A stretch of 64,000 nucleotides of DNA from 2-01-FULL-50-23 sp964509695. GTDB taxonomy: Bacteria > Patescibacteriota > Microgenomatia > UBA1400 > MFAQ01. A program made the translations under genes and the position numbers. The stretch lies in NCBI GenBank assembly GCA_964509695.1, contig CAZDXN010000002.1:1-64000 (forward strand), written 5' to 3'. Positions 40,795 through 49,680 of the stretch are shown in pieces. The notes beneath the pieces are model-generated. The model did no database searches. It had not been told where the DNA came from and was given only the letters and a program-made list of their open reading frames with translations. The stretch's first letter is position 1; each line of letters starts with the position of its first letter.

Positions 40795-42099
40795 ATGTAT
40801 CGTAGAGCAAAGGAAGTACTTCCCGGCGGGACCGACTCTAATTTTCGGGCTTGGGGCGAAAACACTGTTTATATTGATCGGGGCCGTGGTTCCCATATTT
40901 GGGATTTGGATGGCAATGAATATATCGATTTGCGAATGGGCTATGGACCGGTGATTCTGGGGCATGCCGACGAGCGGGTTGACGACTATGTGAACGAGCG
41001 AATGCGTCGGGGGGTTAGCTTCTCACTGACATTGGAGGACGAAGTTTTGGCAATGGAACTTCTGTGTGAACTTAACGGTTGGCCGAAGAAAGCGCGGATG
41101 ACCGTTTCGGGGACTGAGGCGACGATGCACGCGATGCGGGTGGCCCGGGCTGTGACCGGCAGGACGAAGATAGTCAAATTTGAGGGCCAGTACCACGGGG
41201 TTCACGATTATGCACTGGTGAGTGTGACTCCCAATCCGAATCAGATGGCTGGGTTGGGATCTATCGAGAACCCGGTTGCTTTGGCTTGGGGCCGGGGAAT
41301 TCCGGAGGCGGTGACGAGAACAATGATTCCGGCCCGGTATAACGCGCTTGATGTCTTGCACCGGATCTTTGAACGTGAGGGGAATGATATTGCCGCGATC
41401 ATTGTCGAGCCGGTACTGGGCAATGCCCAAGGAATAATGCCGCAACCGGGATTTCATGAGGCGATTCGGGCATTGACGAGGGAGTTTGGGGCGCTCCTCA
41501 TTTTTGATGAGGTAAAGACGGGATTTCGCTTCGGGAGAGGTGGGGCGGCTGAGTACTTTGGGATAACGCCGGATTTGGCCACCTACGCCAAGGCGATGGG
41601 CAATGGATATCCAGCGGCGGCGTTTGCCGGGACTGAGGAGGCAATGAGCGTCCTTCCGGATAAGGTGAGTCATGGTGGCACGTACGCAGGAAATCGAGTG
41701 GCGGCGGCGGCGACAGTGAAGACGCTCTCGATTCTTCGAGATACCGACGCCCTAGAAGTGATTCGGAAGACGGGTGAACAGATTCAGGCGGGTCTATCCG
41801 AAGTAATTGGGCGACGGGGGTTGCCGCACGTGTTTACCGGTCACCCCTCGATGTTTGGAATAATATTTGCCGAAAAGGCGCCGACTGAGTACCGTCAGTG
41901 GGCGGACACCGATCATGAATTGTATGATGCGGTGGCCGTGGGGATGCATGAGCGCGGGGCGATGCCCGAGCCGGATTCGAGGGAACCGTGGTTTGTCTGC
42001 GAAGCCCACGCAAAGGGAAATGATGTTGACCAAATTGTGTCAATTTTTGCCCAGTCTCTCGACGCGGCACTTGAGAGTCGGGTCCGTAGTCGGATGTAG
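40795..42099 (+). CDS. Class III aminotransferase, glutamate-1-semialdehyde aminomutase-like
   Basis: A PLP enzyme of about 434 residues. It has MYRRAKEVLPGG at the start, the PLP-phosphate block VSGTEATMHAMRVAR, the cofactor-ring Asp in IFDEVKTGFR, and the Schiff-base Lys in YAKAMGNGYP, then HGGTYAGN. The motifs fit HemL, but no other haem gene is in the window and many such proteins act on other substrates, so the reaction is open. I prefer the ATG at 40795; a GTG at 40735 is in frame but overlaps a possible -10 (TACAAT near 40745). Confidence 0.8.
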   Translation: MYRRAKEVLPGGTDSNFRAWGENTVYIDRGRGSHIWDLDGNEYIDLRMGYGPVILGHADERVDDYVNERMRRGVSFSLTLEDEVLAMELLCELNGWPKKARMTVSGTEATMHAMRVARAVTGRTKIVKFEGQYHGVHDYALVSVTPNPNQMAGLGSIENPVALAWGRGIPEAVTRTMIPARYNALDVLHRIFEREGNDIAAIIVEPVLGNAQGIMPQPGFHEAIRALTREFGALLIFDEVKTGFRFGRGGAAEYFGITPDLATYAKAMGNGYPAAAFAGTEEAMSVLPDKVSHGGTYAGNRVAAAATVKTLSILRDTDALEVIRKTGEQIQAGLSEVIGRRGLPHVFTGHPSMFGIIFAEKAPTEYRQWADTDHELYDAVAVGMHERGAMPEPDSREPWFVCEAHAKGNDVDQIVSIFAQSLDAALESRVRSRM

Positions 42100-42104
42100 T
42101 GATT

Positions 42105-42180
42105 TGGTGGGCCCGATTGGATTCGAACCAATGACCTTTTCAATGTCAATGAAACGCGCTACCAACTGCGCCACGGTCCC
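42105..42180 (-). tRNA. tRNA-Val (GAC)
   Basis: Read on the minus strand, the 76-nt gene starts GGGACCG and ends CGGGCCCACCA, so CCA is encoded. The T loop GGTTCGAATCC is present, the anticodon stem TTTCA/TGAAA encloses the loop TTGACAT, giving anticodon GAC (Val). One A-G mismatch is present in the acceptor stem. Confidence 0.92.
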
Positions 42181-42290
42181 TTCAGGACATATATTTTACA
42201 ATTAAAGCCTTGATTTGCCTACCAACACCTGTTTTATAGAACTTTTACTGAATACATTATCTTTCCCTACCTCCGCCAAAGAAGGAACTT

Positions 42291-42311
42291 GGATAACCTC
42301 TGAGGTTGTCC
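42291..42311. repeat. Dispersed 21-bp palindrome
   Basis: GGATAACCT, loop CTG, AGGTTGTCC forms a 9-bp stem with one G-T pair. The right arm AGGTTGTCC is identical to part of 27748-27756, where a related palindrome acts as the apparent pilus-operon terminator. Confidence 0.55.
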
Positions 42312-42334
42312 GACTTACAGTCAGAAAGAAAAGA

Positions 42335-42371
42335 TTTGTATAAATTGCTTCACGAATACGTTCGCAATGAC
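42335..42371. repeat. Palindromic repeat, degenerate copy
   Basis: TTTGTATAAATTGCTTC is followed by a small CGAA/TTCG hairpin and GCAATGACG. The flanks resemble the TATAGATTC and AATGAC ends of the family seen at 13084 and 28510. It lies just after the 3' end of the DUF5660-like gene. Confidence 0.45.
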
Positions 42372-42379
42372 GTGGGAGT

Positions 42380-42946
42380 TTAACCTGCTGATCGGGAGGT
42401 GGAGTGTTCACCGCTCATCATGTAGGAAGTACCACCCTTTTTGGTGTTTTCCCAGAAGGCGCCACCTTTTTGGGCAGAGCGTTTTTTGAAAACAGAGAGC
42501 CAAGAGTTGGCTTCGGTGACGTTTTTCCTGATCAGAGCGATGATTTGTTTGATGTGTTCGAAGAAGGAGACGTGATAAATACCCGGAGTGACAACTTGGG
42601 CTTGAATCGCACCAGTGACATTCTGGTCATACTTGACGATCTGTTTGGCAAGGGCCTGAAGTTCGTGTCTAATTTCCTCAATTTGCTTCTCAATTTGCTT
42701 GTCTTTGGCGGAGTAAACCTGCTCCCATTCTTTGAGCCGGGCTTGGTGAAACTGGGCAACACGCTGTTTCTCGACTTCTTTTTGGCGGTTAAATTCGGCG
42801 AAGGGATTGGCACCAAAGGGAGATTCAAAGCGATTCCCCATCGGGGATGCCTGATTGTTCTTTAGGGTCTCGAGGAAGTTGTTGACCTTGGGAAAGGTGG
42901 ATTTTGTGCTGGAGCTGGTTTTGCTAGTACTGCCTAATTGGTTCAT
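42380..42946 (-). CDS. Conserved protein, possibly DUF5660
   Basis: A 188-residue protein with a Ser/Thr-rich, disordered N-terminus (1-40), a long charged coiled coil (about 45-110, KEVEKQRVAQFHQARLKEWE and onward) and a C-terminal part with FFEHIKQIIALIRKNVTEA. The pattern resembles DUF5660 proteins known from Microgenomates, by memory only. Function unknown. It lies 14 bp downstream of the trigger factor gene on the same strand, so it may be co-expressed with it. Confidence 0.55.
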   Translation of the reverse strand: MNQLGSTSKTSSSTKSTFPKVNNFLETLKNNQASPMGNRFESPFGANPFAEFNRQKEVEKQRVAQFHQARLKEWEQVYSAKDKQIEKQIEEIRHELQALAKQIVKYDQNVTGAIQAQVVTPGIYHVSFFEHIKQIIALIRKNVTEANSWLSVFKKRSAQKGGAFWENTKKGGTSYMMSGEHSTSRSAG

Positions 42947-42960
42947 GCTGTCCTATAATA

Positions 42961-43752
42961 TCAAAGTTTTAAGAGGGTGTCAACGGCCTTGCGTTTCAGG
43001 AGAATGCTTTCGAGATACGGTCGGTTCTCGGTTTTGACATCGGCGGCTCCCTGAAGTGATTTTACCTCATCTTCTGATACTGTCAATTTCATGTCCTTGG
43101 CAATGGCAAAAAGGAGAAAGTCGAGTGTCAGACTCTCGGTGGCGGTCTTTTGATACTCTTCCCGAAGCTGTTCCGCGGTCCTGTTTATAGATTTGAGATA
43201 GTCGGTGACGGACAAATTTAGAGTTTCGGTTTGACTGACGAGACGGCCGAGGGAGCGGTTCACTTCTTCGCTAACAAGGGCTTCGGGGATGTCCATTTTG
43301 ACTGAGTTGAGGAGGGTGTCGAAAACAAGCTTGAGTTTTTTGTCGTCGTTTTCCGACTTGGCCTTGGCGATGGCGACCGTGATTTTGGTCTGATAATCCC
43401 CTAGTTCGAATTCGGGATAGAGAGGAAATTCGAGGGTAAAAATCCAATCGGGTTTACTTGTATCTTCTTTGGTGAGGTGGGGGTTGGCGATTACTTTGAG
43501 TTTCAAGTCCTTGACGGCTTGATCAATGGCGTGTCCCAGAAGATGGGTTATGGTTTTTTCTTTTAATCTCTGTGGGTCAAGGCTGTTTTTGACGAGATTT
43601 AGTGGCGCTTTTCCCTTGCGGAAGCCTTTGACGGTAGTTTCTTCTGCGAGGTGGGCCAGAGTGTGCTGTAGTTGCTGCTCGACCTCTTTACTGGGGACGA
43701 TGATAGTTACAATTGCGGTGCTTTTTTCTTGTTTCTCGAGTTTGATTTCCAT
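42961..43752 (-). CDS. tig: Trigger factor without PPIase domain
   Basis: A 263-residue ribosome-associated chaperone. The N-terminal ribosome-binding domain carries the signature GFRKGKAPLNLV (residues about 39-50). The protein then continues into the helical C-terminal arm domain (LTVSEDEVKSLQ near the end). The family norm is about 430 residues; the FKBP-type PPIase domain between the two parts is absent. Chaperone function does not need that domain. The start faces tRNA-Leu 49 bp away. Confidence 0.85.
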   Translation of the reverse strand: MEIKLEKQEKSTAIVTIIVPSKEVEQQLQHTLAHLAEETTVKGFRKGKAPLNLVKNSLDPQRLKEKTITHLLGHAIDQAVKDLKLKVIANPHLTKEDTSKPDWIFTLEFPLYPEFELGDYQTKITVAIAKAKSENDDKKLKLVFDTLLNSVKMDIPEALVSEEVNRSLGRLVSQTETLNLSVTDYLKSINRTAEQLREEYQKTATESLTLDFLLFAIAKDMKLTVSEDEVKSLQGAADVKTENRPYLESILLKRKAVDTLLKL

Positions 43753-43760
43753 GCAGGCGA

Positions 43761-45509
43761 TTATACAGTAAGTATTTGAGCTGTTAAAATATGAGGGCTA
43801 AGCCGAGGTGGCGAAATTGGCAGACGCGCATGGTTTAGGACCATGTGGGGAAACCCTTGGAGGTTCAAGTCCTCTCCTCGGCACAATAGAGTACTTTTTA
43901 AGTAGCTTTTCAAATTATCCCGATTTGACGAGCTATTTTTAGGTTCAAGCGGTCCATTTTTATCATTACTACCTTTTGCAACCTCTTTTAACTTCAAAAA
44001 GATAAATCTAGGCTGATATTCAAGTTTTTGATCTAGTAAGATCGGGTTCAAGCCGATTGCCTTGAATATCACTTTTTTGTCCTCAGAATCGCCAGATTCA
44101 AACCGTTCTTTAGCAAGTAACGCAAACTCAAAGGAGTCTTTGGCGACTTCAGACCAATCATCACCGTTATTATTTGCTTGGGCTAATTGTCTGGCAATTT
44201 GCTCTTTCTCCATCATAAGCTCGCGTTTTCTGTCGGCAAACTCCGAGTCAGATAGGAGGCTTCCGTCATTCTCGGGTGAGATCTTCAGGGCGATCAGATT
44301 GTCGATCCTGCGATTTACACCATCCAAGGCGCTTTGGAGGGCTTCTAAGCTGGTTTTGTTAACCTCCTGATACTTATCCTTCGTTTCATCGAGTGCTTCA
44401 TAAGCCCAGTCGATAAATTCTTTATCTTCAATCTCAAAGTGAGACAAATCACTCGAAAACTGACCTTCAAGCTTGGAGGTTGATATGTAGGGCTGACTGC
44501 ATTTTATTTCACCCTTTTTTGTACAGCTATAGTAACCAAATATTTGCTCCGTTCCATTCTTATATTTCTTTTTATGTTCTTGGGCTGTAATGCAGTAATG
44601 ACACTCGCCACATTTCATGATGCCATTGAGAGCAAAATCATGTTTTTGCAATCTGGCCTTGGATCTTCCATCTAAAATATCTTGCAATAAGTTGAATTCC
44701 GCGTCGGTAATCATGGCTTGATGTTGCCCTTGATAGAGTTTGCCGTTATAAATAAATCTGCCGGTGTAAAACGGATCACGCAATATTCGGTGCATCCAAC
44801 TTTTCACAATAGGTTTACCAGATTTAGTACTCCGTATTCCGAGGATCTTGGCTTCCCGCATGAGCGCTTCAACGCTATAGTTGCCAGTTAGTGCTAGGTC
44901 AAATAACTTTCTCATGAGCGGAAAGTACACAGGATGAGGTGATATGTCTCTTAAGCCTTGCGGTTTCTCATGGTTATTTCTATATCCTGGTCTCGCTTTG
45001 CCCGGAAATACGCCTCGTTCTGCTTTAAGTTTTAACGCCTCAGTTACATTGACGCTTTTATTGTCGTTTTCAAGCTTGGCCTGCGTACACAGCAGGTTAA
45101 GCATAAATTTATCGCTTGGATTATTCCGAAATGACTGATATGGGGTCACGACTTCGAGTAACTTGCCTTGATCCATTAGATAAATGATGCGACCGGTATC
45201 CACAGTATTTCTGGATAAACGAGATGGATTAAGCAGTACGATAGTATTTACGTCTCCGTCCTCGATCATTTGTATGAGTTTTCCAAATACTGGCCTACCT
45301 GGGACTTTTGCTGTTCGTTGCTCTTGCAAGGGTTCACCAATAAGTTCCACGCCTCGCTGTTTTATGAGTGAAGTCAGGTTTGTTATTTGATCTGGAAGCG
45401 ATTGGATTTGTCGTTCATCTGACTCACTACTTTTACGACAATACATCATGTAGCGTGGTGACACAGGAAGTTGTGTATTGTTTTGATTTTTATATTCTGT
45501 CAGACGCAT
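43761..45509 (-). CDS. Large serine recombinase (integrase)
   Basis: A 582-residue site-specific recombinase. The resolvase domain carries the nucleophile Ser27 in YCRKSSES with Arg25, then the SLPDQ block. The Recombinase domain follows (GYRNNH, IVKSWMHRILRDPFYTGRF), then a zinc ribbon (CGECHYCI with YYSCTKKGEIKC) and a coiled coil. The start is the ATG at 45509, preceded at the right distance by AAAGGAG. The last 30 or so residues, from LLCRGEDLNLQG on, are simply the complement of tRNA-Leu, so the C-terminus was created by integration and would differ in the circular form. Confidence 0.9.
   Translation of the reverse strand: MRLTEYKNQNNTQLPVSPRYMMYCRKSSESDERQIQSLPDQITNLTSLIKQRGVELIGEPLQEQRTAKVPGRPVFGKLIQMIEDGDVNTIVLLNPSRLSRNTVDTGRIIYLMDQGKLLEVVTPYQSFRNNPSDKFMLNLLCTQAKLENDNKSVNVTEALKLKAERGVFPGKARPGYRNNHEKPQGLRDISPHPVYFPLMRKLFDLALTGNYSVEALMREAKILGIRSTKSGKPIVKSWMHRILRDPFYTGRFIYNGKLYQGQHQAMITDAEFNLLQDILDGRSKARLQKHDFALNGIMKCGECHYCITAQEHKKKYKNGTEQIFGYYSCTKKGEIKCSQPYISTSKLEGQFSSDLSHFEIEDKEFIDWAYEALDETKDKYQEVNKTSLEALQSALDGVNRRIDNLIALKISPENDGSLLSDSEFADRKRELMMEKEQIARQLAQANNNGDDWSEVAKDSFEFALLAKERFESGDSEDKKVIFKAIGLNPILLDQKLEYQPRFIFLKLKEVAKGSNDKNGPLEPKNSSSNRDNLKSYLKSTLLCRGEDLNLQGFPHMVLNHARLPISPPRLSPHILTAQILTV
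43802..43883 (+). tRNA. tRNA-Leu (TAG), integration site
   Basis: An 82-nt gene with a long variable arm typical of class II tRNA. The acceptor stem is GCCGAGG/CCTCGGC, the T loop GGTTCAAGTCC, and the anticodon stem CATGG/CCATG encloses TTTAGGA, giving anticodon TAG (Leu, CTA). CCA is not encoded (discriminator A is followed by CAA). The serine recombinase gene on the other strand runs through the whole tRNA, which marks the 3' end as the likely attachment site of the element to the right. Confidence 0.93.
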
Positions 45510-45699
45510 AAGTACTCCTTTCTTCAATCTCGGCATTATTCCGTTTATTCTGTGAACGCTTCTGCTTTGGTCTGATAAGAACTTCCATCATGTTGAGAAA
45601 ATGATTTGCCAATTCGGTTGCCTCCTCATCGTTGAGAGTGATTTCATATTTGTCTTTATATAGCTTCTTAAACTTATCTAAATACTCTTTACTAATCAT
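45490..45699 (-). CDS. Small protein upstream of the serine recombinase
   Basis: A 69-residue protein, MISKEYLDKFKKLYKDKYEI at its start, mostly helical and charged with a basic C-terminus. Its frame overlaps the recombinase start by 20 bp, so the two are translationally coupled. It may be a recombination directionality factor or a regulator; I recognise no domain. I start at 45699; fifteen further upstream codons overlap the promoter. The promoter is TTGACA-17 nt-TATTCT (45763-45735) and is covered by operator-like palindromes. Confidence 0.65.
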   Translation of the reverse strand: MISKEYLDKFKKLYKDKYEITLNDEEATELANHFLNMMEVLIRPKQKRSQNKRNNAEIEERSTYASDRI

Positions 45700-45721
45700 G
45701 GCTGTACTCTTAAATAAACTA

Positions 45722-45796
45722 CAACTATAGTTACAGAATAGCAATTATAGTTGCAGTTGTCAAGCGTTTTTCAAGGCTAAATTACAACTATAGCTA
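45722..45796. promoter_or_regulatory. Operator cluster and recombinase promoter
   Basis: Three related palindromes, CAACTATAGTTA (45722-45733), CAATTATAGTTG (45742-45753) and CAACTATAGCT (45785-45795), lie between the divergent recombinase operon and the XRE gene. On the minus strand a promoter with -35 TTGACA (45763-45758), a 17-nt spacer and -10 TATTCT (45740-45735) is overlapped by the second palindrome and flanked by the first. This is the layout of a repressor-controlled excision promoter. A related 13-mer, ACTACAACTATGG, occurs at about 48900-48912. Confidence 0.65.
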
Positions 45797-45890
45797 TAGT
45801 GAATTTTAGGCACAATAAATGTCCTATAACTTGATGAAAATGAGATTCTTTGATAAACTATCGTCAAATTACGAGTGCTATACTACGATT

Positions 45891-46115
45891 ATGAATATGA
45901 TTCCAGATGAAAAAAGTCAAAAGGCTTTCGGCAAAAACTTGAGATTAGTAAGAGAGGATAAAAACCTCTCTCAAGAAGAAGTCGCAACGCTGAGTAAAAT
46001 TTCTACCACGCACTACGCAGGTATCGAACGCGGGGAAGAAAATCCCACTTTTTCAGTGATCGAAAGCATCTGTAAAACACTCAAAATCAAGTCTTCTCAA
46101 GTGCTTCCATTTTAA
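45891..46115 (+). CDS. XRE-family helix-turn-helix repressor
   Basis: A 74-residue single-domain regulator of the Cro/C1 fold: FGKNLRLVREDKNLSQEEVA, then the recognition region LSKISTTHYAGIERGEENP and FSVIESICKTL. It lies divergent to the recombinase operon with three operator-like palindromes in between, so it probably keeps the element integrated. A perfect extended -10, TGCTATACT, ends 6 nt before the ATG at 45891; the upstream in-frame ATG at 45819 would lie outside that transcript. The mRNA would be leaderless. Confidence 0.82.
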   Translation: MNMIPDEKSQKAFGKNLRLVREDKNLSQEEVATLSKISTTHYAGIERGEENPTFSVIESICKTLKIKSSQVLPF

Positions 46116-46119
46116 TTTT

Positions 46120-46148
46120 TGCTCACAGGGGAAACTTCCTGTATACTC
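46120..46148 (+). promoter_or_regulatory. Promoter of the coupling-ATPase gene
   Basis: TTGCTC (46120-46125), a 17-nt spacer and TATACT (46143-46148). The predicted leader is about 25 nt and contains AAGG 9 nt before the ATG at 46180, so this gene has a normal leader. Confidence 0.6.
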
Positions 46149-46179
46149 TCAACTAAATCCTGCCTATTAAGGTCGGATT

Positions 46180-48771
46180 ATGCCAAATATAACCATCTTC
46201 CATTCAGTTATCTTCAATTACGTAACATCTTTCCTTGTTTCTTTGAGTCCCTACATTGTTCCGTTAAAGGTAGTGCTTCTGGCTCTATTGTTTCTGTATG
46301 GTTGTTATCAATTATTCCGGATCTATCTGATTACCAAGCAGCTAAAAGAGAAAAGTATTCTTTTTGAACTCCAACCACTCAAGAACACTGAGCAATCTTC
46401 CTATACCACTCAACAGTTATTTGCCATTTTACATGGACTGGCCAAACAACGCACATTTTTGCACAGATTTTTTGATGTCACTAAAAACTACGCTTTCGAA
46501 ATCGTCTCTACTAAAGATGGAGGTATCACGTATTACACCCGCATTGGTGAAGATGAGGCTGATTTGGTTAAAAAAACGCTACTATCATACTTGCCGGGAA
46601 TCAGTGTTAAAGAAACAACTGATTATCTCGAGCAACTCACAAACCAGCACAAACGAATTTCAAACTATAAACTTGCCGGACATTTTGCCTACCCGCTCAA
46701 GCATCAGGACGATTTAACACTCCACGATCCGATAGCCTATCTCACGGGTAGCATGACCAAGCTTAGCGAAGATGACTTGATTGCTTTTCAGGTAGTACTC
46801 TCACCGCTTCGCAAATCTACTCTTTCCGCCGTTTCGCGCATTTCACATCTGATTTATTCAGGTAAAGATTTAGTCTCAAATATTCGTGATGAAGCCAGCT
46901 CAAATCCTTTTACGGCAGTACTCAAGCTAATATTTCTCCTTATTGTCCGAATTGTTATGCTCCCGATCGGCATTCTGGTATTTATTGCCACAGATGGTCG
47001 GGAAGGTCCGGTGTTACGACTTCCCACAGACCAATTACCACTAAAAACCATAAATCCGTACCAGCAGGAATTAGAACAAATGGTAAAGGGTAAGCTCGAT
47101 CAACAGCTCTTTACTACCTCGATTCGTCTGATGGTAGCAAGTAATAACTACTCTGAACTGCGAAGGCGGGAGCGTGGTTTTCAGTCTGCCTTATCAACCT
47201 TGAATAATTCAGAATATCAGGCACTTGTCCCATCGTTTCGCTTACGAGTAAAATTCTTTGACCAAATAATGGAAGCTGTTTACAAACTGCGTATATTACT
47301 TCCTACTAGATCATTTATTCTCTCAGCTACTGAAATCTCCGATCTATATCACTTTCCCTATACCAGTACGACCAAAACTGAGGATTTGCTCAAGCAACAT
47401 AGCAAAGAACTTCCGGCACCTCTTTCACTCAAACAAAAAACTGCTCTCGATATTTATTTTGCTAAAAATACCTATGGTGGGACTGAAACCAAAATTGGAC
47501 TAACTGCTGATGAGAGAAGAAGGCATGTCTATATTCTTGGAGCTACCGGAACTGGTAAATCTACGATGCTGTTATCGATGATTAAACAGGATGTCGATAA
47601 CAACAAAGGCTTGTGTGTTGTCGATCCCCACGGTGATTTGATCGAGCAAATAATCTCCGTCATTTCTCGGGATCGCATTGCTGATGTCGTTTACTTTAAC
47701 CCCGATGACATTGGCTATCCGATGGGAATTAATTTACTTGAGTTAACCCCAGGACTGAGTGAAGAGGATACAATCCGCGAGAAAGAATTTATTGCCGAAA
47801 GTATTATTTCCGTCTTTCATAAAATCTACTCCGATAAGTATTCCGGCCCTCGTATGGAGTACATCCTGAGAAATACTATCCATACGGCCTTTACGATTCC
47901 TGACGCAACACTATTTACCATATACAAACTTCTTATAAATACTCACTTCAGAACGTCTGTTGTACGGAACCTTACAGACGAAAACCTCAAGGACTTCTGG
48001 AACTACGAGTTCAAAAAAGCCGGAGATTACCAAAAGGTAAAAATGATTTCCCCCATTACCAACAAAATTGGGCGGTTTCTGTTTTCGCCAACTGCCAAGA
48101 GAATACTTGAACAAGGTAAGTCTACGATTAACTTTGATACGATTATGAACGAAGGTAAAATCCTGCTCTGTAATCTTTCCAAAGGCAAGATTGGAGAGGA
48201 CAATTCGGAAGTCTTTGGAGTACTTATTATGGCCAAAATCCAATTGGCCGCCTTAAAGAGAGCCAGGATGAAACAGGAAGATAGAAAAGACTTCTATTTG
48301 TATGTTGATGAGTTCCAGAACTTTGCTACACCTGCATTCGCTCAAATCCTCTCAGAAGCTCGTAAATACAGATTAGGTGCGATTCTTGCTCATCAAACTA
48401 CCTCACAGCTCGAAGATATATCGCTGGTAAACATTACCCTGGCTAACACCGGAACAGTCATTTGCTTTAGGACGGCTAACCCAGAGGACGAGCGGGTGAT
48501 CTTGCCACAATTTAGGCCATATGTTGAACAAGGTGAAATTGCCAGTCTACCCTCATATCACTTTTATATGAGACTTGGGGCACTTAATCCTGAAGAGCCG
48601 TTTTCTGGCTCAACAATTCCAGTTAAGATCGAATACAGTCAAAATAGGATGAATGAGGTTATTGAATCGTCGAGAAAATTGTACGCAAAAAAATTCACTC
48701 AATCAGTTGAACAATCCAGAAAATCACAAGAAAAACAGACTTCTAAGAGGGTATATTCTGCTGTTCCATAA
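46180..48771 (+). CDS. TraD/VirD4-like type IV coupling ATPase
   Basis: An 863-residue membrane-anchored ATPase. Two hydrophobic N-terminal segments (about 10-55) are followed by a long accessory domain with one more hydrophobic segment (about 240-270) and the motor: Walker A GATGTGKS (454-461), GLCVVDPHGDL, Walker B FYLYVDEFQNF (Asp near 710) and the sensor block AHQTTSQLEDI. This matches TraD/TraG/HerA-type coupling proteins that feed DNA into type IV secretion channels. Large N-terminal domains of this type are common in Patescibacteria elements. A terminator follows the gene. Confidence 0.85.
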   Translation: MPNITIFHSVIFNYVTSFLVSLSPYIVPLKVVLLALLFLYGCYQLFRIYLITKQLKEKSILFELQPLKNTEQSSYTTQQLFAILHGLAKQRTFLHRFFDVTKNYAFEIVSTKDGGITYYTRIGEDEADLVKKTLLSYLPGISVKETTDYLEQLTNQHKRISNYKLAGHFAYPLKHQDDLTLHDPIAYLTGSMTKLSEDDLIAFQVVLSPLRKSTLSAVSRISHLIYSGKDLVSNIRDEASSNPFTAVLKLIFLLIVRIVMLPIGILVFIATDGREGPVLRLPTDQLPLKTINPYQQELEQMVKGKLDQQLFTTSIRLMVASNNYSELRRRERGFQSALSTLNNSEYQALVPSFRLRVKFFDQIMEAVYKLRILLPTRSFILSATEISDLYHFPYTSTTKTEDLLKQHSKELPAPLSLKQKTALDIYFAKNTYGGTETKIGLTADERRRHVYILGATGTGKSTMLLSMIKQDVDNNKGLCVVDPHGDLIEQIISVISRDRIADVVYFNPDDIGYPMGINLLELTPGLSEEDTIREKEFIAESIISVFHKIYSDKYSGPRMEYILRNTIHTAFTIPDATLFTIYKLLINTHFRTSVVRNLTDENLKDFWNYEFKKAGDYQKVKMISPITNKIGRFLFSPTAKRILEQGKSTINFDTIMNEGKILLCNLSKGKIGEDNSEVFGVLIMAKIQLAALKRARMKQEDRKDFYLYVDEFQNFATPAFAQILSEARKYRLGAILAHQTTSQLEDISLVNITLANTGTVICFRTANPEDERVILPQFRPYVEQGEIASLPSYHFYMRLGALNPEEPFSGSTIPVKIEYSQNRMNEVIESSRKLYAKKFTQSVEQSRKSQEKQTSKRVYSAVP

Positions 48772-48801
48772 TTAGCCTACCGGTAGGTTAATTCTTTTTT
48801 T
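48772..48801 (+). terminator. Intrinsic terminator after the coupling-ATPase gene
   Basis: The perfect palindrome CCTACCGGTAGG (48776-48787), extended to an 8-bp stem by the flanking TTAG/TTAA, is followed by TTC and a run of seven T. Confidence 0.7.
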
Positions 48802-48909
48802 AGTTTAGACCGATAGATAGGCATTTTCTATTTTTACTTTTACCTCTTATTCCTTATATATAAGGGAAGAGAAGTGATACAATCACTTCAAGCTGCCCAA
48901 ACTACAACT

Positions 48910-49680
48910 ATGGACGGCCACAAACTAACAGACTCTCAAACAAATATTCTCCACTATCTCTATCGATTCCGGTTTCTTACCAGTATTCAACTGTCTAAAA
49001 TTCTTAATCAAACAATCCGATATACCAACTATCATCTCAAGGTACTCTCAGAAAAAAACTTCATCGCCAAACACTATAATCGAACACTCGGCCTCGCTAA
49101 TCAACCAGCCGTTTACTATCTAGCCTCAGGAAGCATAAAGGCTTTACAAGATCAGAAAGATATAGACAATCAAGCCCTTAAACGCATTTACCGCGAAAAA
49201 AACCGTTCCCAACAATTTATTGCTCACGCGTCATTTTTAGCCGATTATTTTCTATTCATAAGAGTCGATTCTGAAAAGTCACAACAAATACTTCACTTCT
49301 TTACCAAAACAGATCTATTGGCACATCCGTACTTTATTCATCCTTTGCCAGATGCTTATTTTGCCAGAGTAGATAAAATAAGTATGACAAAGCGCTACAT
49401 GGTAGAAGTGGTCGAAGATAGTTCTCCGCGGTTTGCACTCCGGAAACGAATTGAGCAATACTGCGACTATATTGATGATGGAAAATTCACCGAGGTCACA
49501 GGCCATGATTTCCCAACCCTACTATTTATCTGTCCAGGCTATGCCAGCTTAATCTATCTCAAAAAACACATTGCCCGCATATACGAAGAAACCTCACTTG
49601 ATCAAGTTGATATCTACCTCGCTACCCGTGAGGGTGCATTTTCTGGCAGTTGGGAAAGGGTCGAAGCTGAAGATAGTTAG
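48910..49680 (+). CDS. Replication-relaxation family protein
   Basis: A 256-residue protein with an N-terminal winged helix (LTDSQTNILHYLYRFRFLTS, then LSKILNQTIRYTNYHLKVL) and a C-terminal part with VEVVEDSSPRFALRKRIEQY that resembles a degenerate nuclease-type fold, the layout of Replic_Relax proteins found on plasmids and integrative elements. They are thought to aid replication start or transfer. I begin at the ATG at 48910: an extended -10 (TGATACAAT, about 48875-48883) lies downstream of the alternative GTG at 48874 and would exclude it from the transcript. The 3' end overlaps the next, convergent gene by 4 nt. Confidence 0.68.
   Translation: MDGHKLTDSQTNILHYLYRFRFLTSIQLSKILNQTIRYTNYHLKVLSEKNFIAKHYNRTLGLANQPAVYYLASGSIKALQDQKDIDNQALKRIYREKNRSQQFIAHASFLADYFLFIRVDSEKSQQILHFFTKTDLLAHPYFIHPLPDAYFARVDKISMTKRYMVEVVEDSSPRFALRKRIEQYCDYIDDGKFTEVTGHDFPTLLFICPGYASLIYLKKHIARIYEETSLDQVDIYLATREGAFSGSWERVEAEDS

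Noticed and set aside
43761..43883. A functional C-terminal domain of the serine recombinase
   Set aside because: The sequence is the complement of tRNA-Leu and its flank; it is a by-product of integration.
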